From: Klebsormidium nitens
Taxonomy: Eukaryota > Streptophyta > Klebsormidiophyceae > Klebsormidiales > Klebsormidiaceae
Length of the DNA stretch: 64,000 nucleotides
Reading direction: 5' to 3'
Assembly: GCA_000708835.1 (NCBI GenBank)
Contig: DF237372.1
Span: 1-64,000, forward strand
The notes under the pieces were generated by a model, which was not told the origin of the DNA, did no database searches, and worked only from the letters and a program-made list of their open reading frames with translations. The position numbers and the translations under genes are program-made. Each line of letters opens with the position of its first letter. Positions within the stretch are counted from its first letter, which is position 1. Below, in pieces: positions 11,111-22,800 of the stretch.

Positions 11111-14100
11111 ACGTACAGGTCAAAGAAAGGTTGGTCAGCAGATTGACAACAATTGTCTTCGTCGGGAATCGTCTTTTCCCTACTGCTGTGACATCCTGTA
11201 CAGAGGGTCTGAGCTTGTGAGTTCTTTTCAGCAAGGAGGTCCTGAAAACGAAAGGCATCCGCGAGTATGCCGTGAACGGTGAAGTTTATTTCCGAAGTGA
11301 GCTTTATCAATCTATGAATTGAGCAACCTCAACGGCCGTAGAAAGGAAACGAATCTGGTTGGGTCCTTCGCACCGCCTCTTTCAAAGAGCGAACCTTCCA
11401 GACAATCCTTCCGTCTTGTTCTTTGACGCAGTAGCATTTCTAGAAGTAATTGACGGCTCAGCTTTTCCAACAATTGAATCGAAGGTTTAGTTCGAAGATT
11501 GTGTTTGCTTGCTGGTTTCCCTACAGATGACCCAACTATTTCCTCAAAATGAAAACGAGTTGGAGTAAGGAAGACAACAGAGAGAGCCACCCAAGTATTA
11601 CATAAGTGACAGTTTTTAATGCTAAGGAGTGGAATAGTTTCGTTACCCTACCCGGCCAATCATAAGATTCTTCGAGCCAATTGCCCATGATGAAGATTTT
11701 CCAGACTGCCCCTTGCCTTCTCCAATCGCCTAAACCTCAAGCAGAAGCGATGAGTATCGATGAAGGCTCTACAACAGGAGCACCAATAGCATTTCACACC
11801 TCATAGTTATGCTGCTGGTTAACAAACATTTCCCACTTTGGAACAACAGGATGTGGTATATTTTCACAGCTTTTACATGGAATTCAGTCAAATTTGTTCG
11901 AGAAACAAAGAGGCAAGATATACAGTTGAGCTTTCAGTTGAGATGACTGAAATACTCTGATATTGGTTTAATACCATGGCAACCAAGAACTCCATTGCAA
12001 GACCCATATTTGCTCAAAGTTCGCTAATAGGGCAGATTCCGAATATAAAAGAAGAAAAGAAGACGTAATTCTGCCCTCTACTCACCACCGACGCAGTTCG
12101 CTCTAAGGAGATCATCTTGTGCGTTCCTGGTCTCATGTAATGTAGGCGTGAAGAAAATCTTCCGCTTCGAAAGACACTTCAGATTATTTCACGGGTCCTA
12201 AAATCCTTAGACGAGTACTTTCAGCTTGCGTCTCAGGCTACCTTTGAGATTTTTGGAGGCTGTTGAACATTCTTTAAGCAGGGCTCTTTTCTTTCCATCT
12301 CATCTTCGGCTGCTCAGTTCCTATCTTACTAGGCGTAATGAGATATGTTCATCAAGAGCTGCGTAGGCTCAGAAAGAAAGCGAAGTGACGGCTTGCAGGT
12401 TAAGAACTTGTTAAAGAGACGGATGAAGAGATAAGACCTGGGGAAGCACTGACCGGAGTGCGACAGGCTTGATGTGACGAGAAGTAAACTTGTCATAGAG
12501 ACTTCATCGTGACCGCACATGTCACATCTACCACGTATCCAGCAGATTGCTGAGGTTATCCATATTGAAAGGACGGTCAGAAACTTTGCCAGAACATATA
12601 AATCAAGAGGGGCATCATAGCCGGCCGCAATAACGGCTTCGTATGATGCAAAATCTGGGGAACTGGATCAAGAGAATCGATCTGAGAAGAGTCGATAGAT
12701 TAGGGTACGTTGCAAGTCCAGAACAAAGCGAATCCGTCGGTTGGCGGATAAAAAAGTTCTGGAATCTTGAATACGTGGGCGATTCTCGGGGCGCGCTGCG
12801 AGATTGGTCACATCAAATCATGTTATTGATCGACTTACAGGAAAAATCCGATTTCCTTGAGAATCGTATTTCGCCGGGAGGGATGTGGGGGCTGCCCCGC
12901 CCGAAGTAACAGGGCTTTCCAGCCTGGTCGGGAAACGATTCCCGGGTTTAATCGCTTAAAGTCAGATTTCATCGCTTACACCAAATGCGCATCTGTGAAT
13001 ACACGTTTAGTCACGTCAACAGCAAGTAGGGGCGCTTCATCAGAATCTGTCGTCAAGGCGCTGGTCATTCTTATGTCAGTCCTGCTGCTCGTCGATTGTA
13101 ATAGGAGTAAAGCTTACAATCCTCCTCGTCTCACAGAAGAATTAATGTCCGCATGCAAAGCTGCGCTTCTCTCTACAGAGTCACTGCCGCTTCGCTTTCT
13201 TTTGTTTGCGAAAGACAGATCTAAAACGAAAGGCGAAACAACTGAAGGGCGCTTTTGACTCTTCCTCGCAAAGCTGGATGAAACTCCCTGTTTTTCCATA
13301 ATTGTTCTCTCTACAGAGCTTACATTTGAATTTTGGCTCCCAATCAAGCCCCATCTACAGACCTTCCATAGTTCCTCACTCTCTGAGAGCGAAATACAAG
13401 GTAAAACGGAAGCTACTGCAAACCGGCTCTGAAGACGGCATCGTGTCAGTTTCGAATCTTTGGCAAGTGGAGAGCCCTCGCGCCAAACTGCGGGTCGCCT
13501 CATTACGTCACATGTGAACATTGTGGAGGCGACACAGAAGCCTGAACCCCCCCTTATGTCGCCGCTAAGCCAAGTGGGTAAATTAGACAAACCCTATCTC
13601 ATAAGTTAGCCTCTGAATTGGACCTTTAGTGTGAGCGTCCTGCAGCAAACAGTATCAAACAGTGATTGGAGAAGATTGCTTGAACGTGACCAGCTGTCAT
13701 GATTTTCGAAAAGCGATAACCGTGCAATCAAGCTATTTAACGGTCGGGGCTCAAAATGTACGCTCAACTCTCTTCCATTTCGAGCTAAGCATCGGACAGG
13801 ATATTAGGAACGGAGCGGGATGACGCGGAAATGAACGTCATCTTTGCGAAATTTCGCCTCTGGCATGGTTTCACCTCTTCAAACCGACTTCTCATCGCAT
13901 TTTTCAAGCTATAGGCAGATCTTGACAGAGAACTTCCACACTCTTTGCTGCAGCCCGCAAACAAAGCGTAACCAGACATGTGTAAACGTCTAACGCGTCC
14001 GTTTAGTGTTTCCAGGTTTGGATCATGCGCTATTCGACCTGCTAGGATTATTCGACTAACGTATTGTGATTATGTTTGGCGCAGAGGTAAGACGGGACCG

Positions 14101-14228
14101 CTACAGTTCTCCTCCCAGAAACGACTCCCGCTTTGTTCTACTTTCACCACGAAGAGAAATTGGAGCATCCTCGACGCATCACCAAGCAAGAGAGTCGTAG
14201 AAGGCACTTTCCTCGAGCCACTGAAGAG
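11111..14228. other. Spacer between the divergent U-box paralogues
   Basis: About 3.1 kb between the starts of the two U-box genes. Scattered open frames of 60-160 codons exist on both strands (for example 12643-12909 + and 13114-13590 -), but none has recognisable motifs, consistent codon use or splice-supported neighbours. It likely holds both promoters and 5' UTR exons. No RNA gene was seen. Confidence 0.45.
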
Positions 14229-15086
14229 ATGAAGGGAGCTCACCGTCCCGGTAGAATACGGACACGGACAACCGGACGAATTCCGCTCAACCTGCCGAGC
14301 GCTCTTCAAGATAACCGGGCGGAAGCGGAAGAGGCGACCAGTCTTGAAGACGATATCGCATCCGCTTTGAGAGCGACGCAGAAACTGGAGTGGGGGGAAA
14401 ATCATGCAGTGTCTTCTGCCCCCCAGAGGCCGGAGTTTGCTCCAGGAGGAGACGGAGCGCAGACAGCCTTGGGGTTCAGGGAGTGGCCCAGGGGATTCCT
14501 CCGGAGTGCCAAAACACCCCCCGGGAAACGTAATCGGGCAAAACCAGAGGTGGTTTTGAAGGACAAGCAGAGGGAGGAGGCGAGCGTCATGGAGACGGTT
14601 TACAAAGCGCTAAAAGCGGCGAATACGGTTGAGGGGGACGTTTCTGCGAGGGAATTACCCCCCCGAGGAGCCCCAAAGCCTGGAAGTGTGTTTTGTGAGC
14701 TGCCCACGGGTCCCCCGGTGCTTCGAAAAGACACCCGGGAGGTTAAGGGAGAGATAACCGGTTTCCTTAACGAGATCAAACTCGCTCTAGAAATGACAAC
14801 CAACGGTCCCCCGGGGGGGTCGGAAAGCCTGTCCCGGGACCCCCCCTCTGAGTTCGTCTGCCCCCTCTCTGAGGAGCTGATGCGAGACCCGGTTCTGCTG
14901 CTGGAAACCGGTGACAGCTTTGAGAAAGAGTACATCGACTGGTGGTTTGCTAGGGGACACAAGACGTGCCCGATTTCCTTCGCGCCTATTCTTATCACTG
15001 CCAGGATGCCGAATCCCACACTGCAAGAGCAAATCGCAGACTGGGTGAAGCTAGAAAGAATCTCCCCTCGAGTGGAGTTAGACTAG
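14229..15086 (+). CDS. Truncated U-box paralogue
   Basis: From the first in-frame ATG at 14229 this encodes 285 residues; the frame is open further upstream without an ATG, so a 5' exon is possible. It aligns over its length with residues ~60-329 of the U-box protein at 9497-11110: EEATSLEDDI, DKQREEASVMETVYKALKA, FCELPTGPPVLRK and a U-box at 205-274 (EFVCPLSEELMRDPVLLL, SFEKEYIDWWFARG, KTCPIS). It ends right after SPRVELD, where the paralogue continues for ~200 residues. At the matching codon the paralogue has CAG and this gene TAG, and about 20 bases after the stop still align. The gene is therefore a C-terminally truncated duplicate, probably still able to fold its U-box. Whether it is functional is unknown. 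Confidence 0.75.
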   Translation: MKGAHRPGRIRTRTTGRIPLNLPSALQDNRAEAEEATSLEDDIASALRATQKLEWGENHAVSSAPQRPEFAPGGDGAQTALGFREWPRGFLRSAKTPPGKRNRAKPEVVLKDKQREEASVMETVYKALKAANTVEGDVSARELPPRGAPKPGSVFCELPTGPPVLRKDTREVKGEITGFLNEIKLALEMTTNGPPGGSESLSRDPPSEFVCPLSEELMRDPVLLLETGDSFEKEYIDWWFARGHKTCPISFAPILITARMPNPTLQEQIADWVKLERISPRVELD

Positions 15087-15103
15087 CCCCGGGCGGCCGT
15101 TCC

Positions 15104-15170
15104 GCTGACGTCAAAACTCGGAGGAAAGCTTGACGTCAGCCGAGTGAAGCGTGACGTCAGCCAGAGTGTC
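15104..15170. promoter_or_regulatory. Triple TGACGTCA cluster in a ~22-bp tandem repeat
   Basis: The palindrome TGACGTCA occurs at 15106-15113, 15131-15138 and 15152-15159, each preceded by GC(T/G) and two followed by GCC. TGACGTCA is the core bound by bZIP factors (CRE / C-box type). The three lie in a degenerate 21-25 base tandem repeat just past the stop of the truncated U-box gene. They could be regulatory or simply a repeat product. Confidence 0.45.
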
Positions 15171-16818
15171 GGTAGTTCTTTGACAGTCGCTTCTGAGGAG
15201 TGCGGGGCCGATATTGGTGCTTAGTGCCGTTACAGAGCGCCTGATTGACACCTGAACTGAAGCGGAGCCGGGTCATAATCCGGGCATCTCGACAGATCGC
15301 TCTCAGGAGAGCAGCCGATGAACTGGAGGCGGGCCCGTCCACAGAACAGCTCAGAACATCAGCGGTTTTCGCATATGGGAGTCGAATTTCAGACCAGCGG
15401 CTTTCCTGTTCTCCGCACATGTGCTTTCGATTTCTGATTGCCTGCGTTTCTTTGGAGCATGCCAGAGCCTGTACATGTACCCGCCGCATGTACGTGAAGG
15501 GTTCAAGTTTGAGCTGTAATTCTAATTCAATATTAGTTTAGGTGAGGCGCACTGCCGCGCTGCTCCAATGCTGCAGGTCATATTGCGCAGAGCGTCGATG
15601 GATCTTCCGACCAGATGTAGTCTCGATCATGCAGACCAGAAACCACACATTGGCCCGTGTATATGTGGATTGAGGATCCACATACGCCGCCGCGCGCCAG
15701 GCGCCGCGCAAAATGCAAATATATGACATGCGTTTTGAAGCTTTAGGACGCACATGCATGTGTGCACTGAGTACCGTACGTTGCATATGTTTGTTTGGCG
15801 CTGCTTTTAAGATCAACACAACGACTTACGTATGCCAGGGCGTCAGCCTGTACAACGGAGGGTGGAGGGCTCCTGGATATATGCCGCGCATGGATATGAT
15901 GCATAATTTGTGCATGTAGTGATACCGATCTAGCTCATTGATGTGCAGCCGCACGTGGTCCGACGTCAGCATACGATCTATGACCACCAGGCATGAGCCT
16001 AGCTGGTTCATGCCAACCGGATGCCCTAATTGTCTTGCACGCGCCGCCAGCTCGCAACAGCCTGCGTAGGTATGTCTGGTGACTATGAAAATAATCGTCG
16101 ATCGCTCTTGCCTGCATATATTTATGACGGTCACTGTCATACAACCGTTGACTAAATGTAGCCGGACACCAGCAAACATCGTTGACCCTTATACTAGCAT
16201 ACCGCCGAACCGCTGCCACTGTACATATCATGCATGGAATATGGACCGAGCATCAAAAAGGCGGAGAATAGGAGTCCAAATTTTTTTAGTCTGAGTTGCC
16301 TTTGCGATTGCGAAGGATCTCCGTTTGGCACATAGGGGCATGGTGTTGTACGGTCGCTGCTCACATGCATATCAAAAACAATGAGCAGTTTCTGTCTTCC
16401 TTGCAAGCTTACGTCCTGCTAAGTATACTTCAACGAAAGGTGTACGTTGAACTTGATGGACTAATGAAGCTTGTCAACAAGGCGTGGGGGCCAATCTACG
16501 CCAAGATAGACAGATTCTGCAACAAGAGGAACAATTGAAGTTAGCAAGTATCGAAGCCAGTCCCTGTGCTCCTTGAACAATCAAGATGAGAATGCAATCG
16601 TTGTATCAGCCAATCCTGCCGGCGCAATTTTGGAGCATGCGAAAACCCCTCAAAGTGCAGCAGAAAAAGATGCTCCATCTTCGTAGTACCATGCAGACAA
16701 TAAGCTTTCGTAACTCTACGAGCCACAGCGCAGAATCCTGTTCGCTAAAGAGACATGTCAGATGCTGCTTGGCCTTGAGATGGTTATTTGAAACCTGGTT
16801 TGGAGCTGGGCTGCTCAC
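15171..16818. other. Unassigned stretch downstream of eIFiso4G
   Basis: Rich in CATATG, TGCATG and similar alternating motifs from about 15540 to 16300, with short open frames on both strands and no recognisable product. The stop-containing last exon of eIFiso4G should be here. One candidate is 16516-16496 (-): acceptor CTTGTTGCAG followed in phase by six codons and TAG. This is weak. No mobile element was identified. Confidence 0.35.
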
Positions 16819-19800
16819 CTCCTGTTTGAGGAACTCGTCCAGGGGCCCCTCCATGTCGTCCGTCAAAAAGCTCTTCAGGTCTAGTTCCTTGCCGGCCTTG
16901 AAAAGCGCGCCCTCGCCCTGTCACATGAAACACAGTACATCAAGAAAGCGAATTGCATCGAAAGATCCGAGCCTAATATCAAGAATGTTACAATTGTGAA
17001 CCAGAAGCTCAGGGTAAGGAACAGGAAGTAACTCAAACGTACCGCCAAAACGAGCAAGGCAGGAAAGAAGCCGTTTTTATTGCTGGCCCCCATGACCGCC
17101 ACGGGTCTGTCTGAGCTTGAACAGTCACGTAGATATACTCGAAGGGCACATAAGAAAAGGGAGATGGGGCAAACCGAAGAATAGACGTCCCCCCGCCTTG
17201 TCCTATTCTTGAAGTGCTTGCAAGGTGGCCCCCGCAATAAAAGAGTGCTGCCGCAAAGTGCGGCCGCGTGCGCAATCCTTCCACCTCTTCATTCTCTATC
17301 CTCAGAACCATGAGCTCCCCAATGAAGGGACATGTTGAATCCGCTCAAAGGCTTTAGGCAAGATAAGGAAACTAACGAGTCCCCGGAAACTAACGAGTCC
17401 CCTACCTTGTCTTTCTTCAATGCTTGAAGGGCGGTCGCCGGAAAGTGCCGGCAGCGCACACATGCAAGTCTTCCACCTTTCCTCTATGGGATTCCAGATC
17501 GTGGGCTCTCAGATCAGAGAAAGTGCAGATGAGCCAAGATAAGCGAGATGAGCCAATGTAAGCGCGAGAAAAAACAACGAAGCTCCTTACCTTGTCCTTC
17601 TTGAACGCTTGGAGGGCGGCCGCCGCAAAGTGCCGCCGCGCGCGCACATCCTCCGCCTTTTCGCTCGCCGTCTTTATGGAAGAAAGGTTCATCGCACCCG
17701 CCGCAATTGCCTTGCCGACAAAGTCACCCAGGTAGCGGGGAGCCTTCGGGAGGTCGATAGCTAGATCGTCTAACTGCTCGGCGAGAGCCATGAAGCTGGA
17801 AGAGGACGAAACAGCGGTTTAGATGGCAGTTAAAATGACCGTTGAAGTGCCTGAGCAGAAGTTTTACACCTCAAGGAGTTGGGTTGATTTGCCCCGAATC
17901 CACTCAAGTAGCGGGGAGCCCTCGTAAGGTCGATAGCTAGGTAGTCTAGCTGCTTCGTGAGAGCCATGAAGCTGTGTAAGAGGAAAATACAGCGGTTTAA
18001 GTGGAGCTTGAAATGAGACTTAACTAAGTGCCCCAATGAGATGTTTTTACACCTCAAAAAGTTGCGGTCAGTTGTCCCGAAGTTACGCAGGGAGCGTGGA
18101 GCTTTGGGACGTCGATCGACAGGTCGTCTAGCTTCTCGGCCAAGGCCGTGAAAGTGGAAGATGTAGAAACAGCAATCAATGCCGCATCTGACGACGACTT
18201 ATTTCACGGGTTCCATTCAAAAAGCCTTAAAAAGTTGGATGAACTTGCCCACGAAGTCGGCCAAATTTTTGGGGGCATCAACAAGTTTGTCAAGCTGCTC
18301 GACAAAGGCCGTGACTCAGCGCTGAAAAGCACTGAACCAGATGACAATCTAGATCTAGAAACGTCCAAATGACTGGGGCATCGCCATCCTCAAGGAAGCT
18401 TTAAGTGCTAATCGCGTGTCAACAAAATTGCTGAGATTAACTAGACAACTCACCCCGCCTAGTTTCGTGGCAGTGATAGCCTTTTTGCGCAAAACACTTC
18501 GGGCAGCAGCTTCCCGCAGGGATTGCCTCACTATTCGCCTCTGTAAAGTAGCTAGAAGCGAAGAAAGAAAACAAACAAGAAATCAAAGAGAAAATCTTAA
18601 ACTCACCCCGCCTCTAGTTCTTCGGCAGTGATAGCCTTTTGCGCAACCAGTCCCGGCAGCAACTTTCCGACGAGCTCCCTGTCGCGGTCCTTGCCTTCGA
18701 ACCCAAGGTTGACCGCGGTCTGGACGATGGTTGAGTGGTAAGACGGCGTCTTCAGCTCCGTCACGCACAGCGCCGCCTCCTTGATATCAGCCCTGGAAAC
18801 GTGGGGGATGACACATATTTCAGAAGCTGTGGTCACTGCTGACGTCAACATTCACTCCATGTGGAAATTGCAGTCTGGACGTTAGTAGATTGGTACGACG
18901 GCGTCTTGAGCTCACGCACAGCGCCACCTCCTGAATATTAGCCTTAGGTGGCTTATAAAAGAAGATGCACGTGAGAGATGAAGTGATTAGTGCTGACCTC
19001 AGCAGTTCGATCTAATTTAGTGGCAGTCGTAACAACAGTCGATTGATAAGAAGGCGTTTTGAGGCTCCGTCACGCACAGCGCTGCCTCCTTGATATCAGA
19101 CCTGGGGAAGATAAGAGGACAAATGAGCCTCAGATGACGTGGTTAGTACTAACGTCAGTTTTCGTTCTGTGCTTAGGTCCTCATCAATTCTTTGAAAGGA
19201 ACGGAAGCGGGCAATAAAATACTAGCTTCTCTGCCTTTTAAAAGTAAATAATCTGGCAGTCTGACTTGGGGAAGACACCCTCTGACTTAGGGAAGACGGG
19301 TATGAAGCAACAAGCCTCACATCACGACGCTTGTCGTCCTTGCCATTAGGGCAGGTACGAAAACTGGCCAAGCGGCGAAGCAGAACAGCATGATGCTCGC
19401 TGCGTGAGTCAAAATGGAAAAACAAGGCGAATCCGATTGGTGGAAGCCTTTGTTGAAGCGAGAAACTTCAACCAAGGAACCAAGCAAGGTACCGCTTCTT
19501 CTCATTGTAACAAAGGAACGAGAATGATTAGGACTGATCCAAGAGAACGAAGCACATGTTGAGGTCATGCTGATGTCGCATGCGCCCGCTATGTCAGCCG
19601 GGACAGAGCCCCGGTGACATTCTCAAAGGCGATGCAAGGTCTCGCGCCGTGTTACGGGTTACAGAGGCATGACGTGCCAGTGGGAACCGAAAAGAGAGCA
19701 GCGCTTGGGAGAGAATTTGAAACAATTCAACTCAATGGCTCGATAATCGACTGGGGAGAACGACAGGCCTGTACGACTTCCATAAAAGACTCAAGCACAG

Positions 19801-22800
19801 TCCCAACTCAATGACTTAGGAAAAGATAACGGAAAACTTGTATAGCTTTCATAAGAGATTTGGGAACGAAGAAACAAAGCAACGCAAATTGATCCAAGTT
19901 ACGTGCCAAAGAGAGTTTTGCATCAAAACCTGAAAACTGACCCTAATAGTTGAGATTCATGTGAAACAGGAACTTCCAGAAGCTTGCAATGGAAAGGACG
20001 CGGTGGACTTTGACCTGAAGGATATGCAACACATCCTACGAACAATACCGACTCGTTCCAAAGCGCACCAAAGTCGAAGGACATCAGCCGATGGGTGGTG
20101 ATATATAGACTTGTCGTCAAAGATATTCAGACGAACGAGACCATAATGTTGTCATCACTTGCCCCCGAGCTTTGGTGCTTTCCAGATAAAAATTTCAGCA
20201 GATTCACAGCAAGCTGACAGCAACTTAAAAAAATATCAAATGGTTTAGACGTCAGATTGTGATTCCGCATCTTGACTCGCAATTCGGGCACCTTAACAAC
20301 AGACGAAATTAGCAGAGCAGTTGGAACGCAGCGGCAACAACCAACAAGAGTAGAGAAGAACAATGGTTGAAAGCAGGAGCGTGCTCAAATCGTGGTTTAC
20401 ATAATAATAGCCGCAACCCAGCCAGTTCCCAGCAGAACCTGTGAAAAGAAGAGTACACACAACCTCACGAGGTACGATATTGATATATGAATAAGACAGG
20501 AGTGGGACACTTCCAAAGAACGAGCGCCTTAGAAACTCTCAGACACTACAGCCGAGACGAGAGAACTGATCTGCATGATGGGTCTGCATGATGAGGGAGC
20601 AGAAAGAAAGAGAAGAAATGCACTCACGCTGAAAGGTACTCCTTAAGGAACGAGTCCGTTTTCTTGACGAGCTGCTCCTCCTTCTCCTCGTCGGACAGCG
20701 GCTTCTCCTTCTTGGCTGCGGGTTTCTCGCTAATCGGGGCGCTAACCGGGGCGGGTTTCGGCTCGGGAGTGGGCTCCTTGCGGGCTGGTGGAGGGTTGGG
20801 CCTTGCTCCAGGGCCGCTGCCAATGAGAGCACTGCAGAAAGATGGCGAAGAACGTCAAAACAAGGCCTTTCAGAACGGAAGCCAAACTAAGGTGGGGGTG
20901 TTACAACCTTGACGAAGAGTAGGCCTCGCTCCTCGATCGAGTACTATGATGTTACTGTGAAAAAAGGTCGAAGGACGCCAAAACAAGGCCTGGGCGGCAT
21001 AACTAGTGATCAGTAAGTCTGGTACAAGAACGCTCAATCGATCGCAGAGCTGGGATACCCAAACCGCGTAACTTCGACCTCAGATTCAAGAGCAGAAAAT
21101 GTCCAAACAAGGGCAGAAATTAAAGAACATCATGTGCTCGCTATTGGGAATCCTGGGAGAAATGACAAGACCCTGAGCAACTCTACCTAAATGCTTCCAG
21201 CATCAGACCCACTGCAGGGACTATACCCGCCACTAGATTTGCCCTCCAAAGATAACAATCCGATAAAGTACAAAAGGACGCATAGGAGAGTTGTTCTGTC
21301 TCACCTGCTTTCTCCGGGCGGATTGTTCCCAACCACCAGATGCGTAGGCGCCCCTTTCCAAACTGAAGAGTGGAACGAACACACAAAATTCGTCCTCCGC
21401 ACTCACCTGCTTTTACCGGCAAATTGTTGTGGGGGCGGAATACGTTGGGGGCCCATTCCCGGCAGCAGAGTCGGAGGCCCAGTAGAGACCGGGGGAATGG
21501 CCGGGGGAGCGCCCGGAAGATTCGCCAGCCTCGGGGCGCGCTTTCCGCTCAGCCCGACGACCTCCCAACCATCTTCCACCGGGACAGGTGGCACAACCGG
21601 GCCACGTGAGGGTCCCTCGGGGAAGAGGGGACCGTCTGGAAAAAAGGGTAAAAGGCCATTGGTCACTAACTTTGTCAGCAAAAATTGATGAACCGTTTGC
21701 CAGCCTTGAGGCGCGCTTTGCCCACTCAGCTCGAAGACTTCCCATCCCTCTTCGCCAGAACAGGGGGCACAACCGGGCTCCGGGAAGGACCTTGAGGAAA
21801 GAGGGGGCGTTAATAGACACAAAGCCGGTCAGCTTCGAACAGTATCTTCAAGTAAATCTTGAAATATTGGTAAGCCAGGAATTGTGCTTTCCGCTGAGCC
21901 CAACAACCTTTGATCCGTCTTCTACCCCAACAGGCGGCACGACCAGAACATGTGAGGTCCTTCAGGGAAGAGCTAACCGTCTGGGAAAAGCGGGAAGGAG
22001 TTCATAAAGCTTCGAAAACTGCTGAGGTAAGACATTTAAGGATTCACCAGACTGGGGCGCGCTTTCCGAGGTGGGCCCCGATGCATCTGGGAGGGGCGTT
22101 AAGAAAAGAGACTGGTGGCACGATGTAACCACAGGAGGGGCCTCTGAAGTACAGGCAATTGCTTAGGGAGAAATAGAAGATACTTGTAGTTCGCTCGTGA
22201 GGTAGTTCCATGACCTGCCAAAAAGTTCGAAGAAGACAAGCAATAACAAGACAGCAAACCTACGAGAAGTCGAAGAGCGGAACAAAGAAAGCACTTTCCC
22301 ACTTACCCCTCATTCCCTTGGGCGGGATCAGCCCGAACTGCGCTTCTAGCGACTTGTTGCTCGTCGTCGTCACCTTCAGCTCTTCCCTACGCGGCACCCA
22401 GTTGTTGGCGCGCCTCTCAATCAGATCGCGCACGAGGAAGCGGATGCGCGTCTGCAGCTTGCGATTCGTCTGGAGCGTCTTGAGGGACTCGAAGTACTCC
22501 CCAACAAACTTCTTACTGTTGGGCTTCATCTCCAGCTGCTTGCCGACCTGAGTGAGTAGGATAAAATGCAATGAGAAGGACTTCTGAGTTTGACAAATGC
22601 AACTTGGCAAATGCGTTCCTTCCTATCCTACTGCCAGACGGCTTCGCTGAGTTCCGTTCCAGTCCTAGCTGCTTTACAACCTGAAGACAGTGGACATCAT
22701 ATTGTCTGAACAAGAACTGCAAGTGGTGCAACAAACGACGCGTTAAGTGCAGAGCTCATGCTAGGTGTGAGGAGTCAATTGGTGAGTCATAGGGGTCGAA

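Noticed and set aside
15540-16300. Possible decayed mobile element with CATATG-rich sequence
   Set aside because: No transposase or reverse transcriptase frames, terminal repeats or target-site duplications could be seen.
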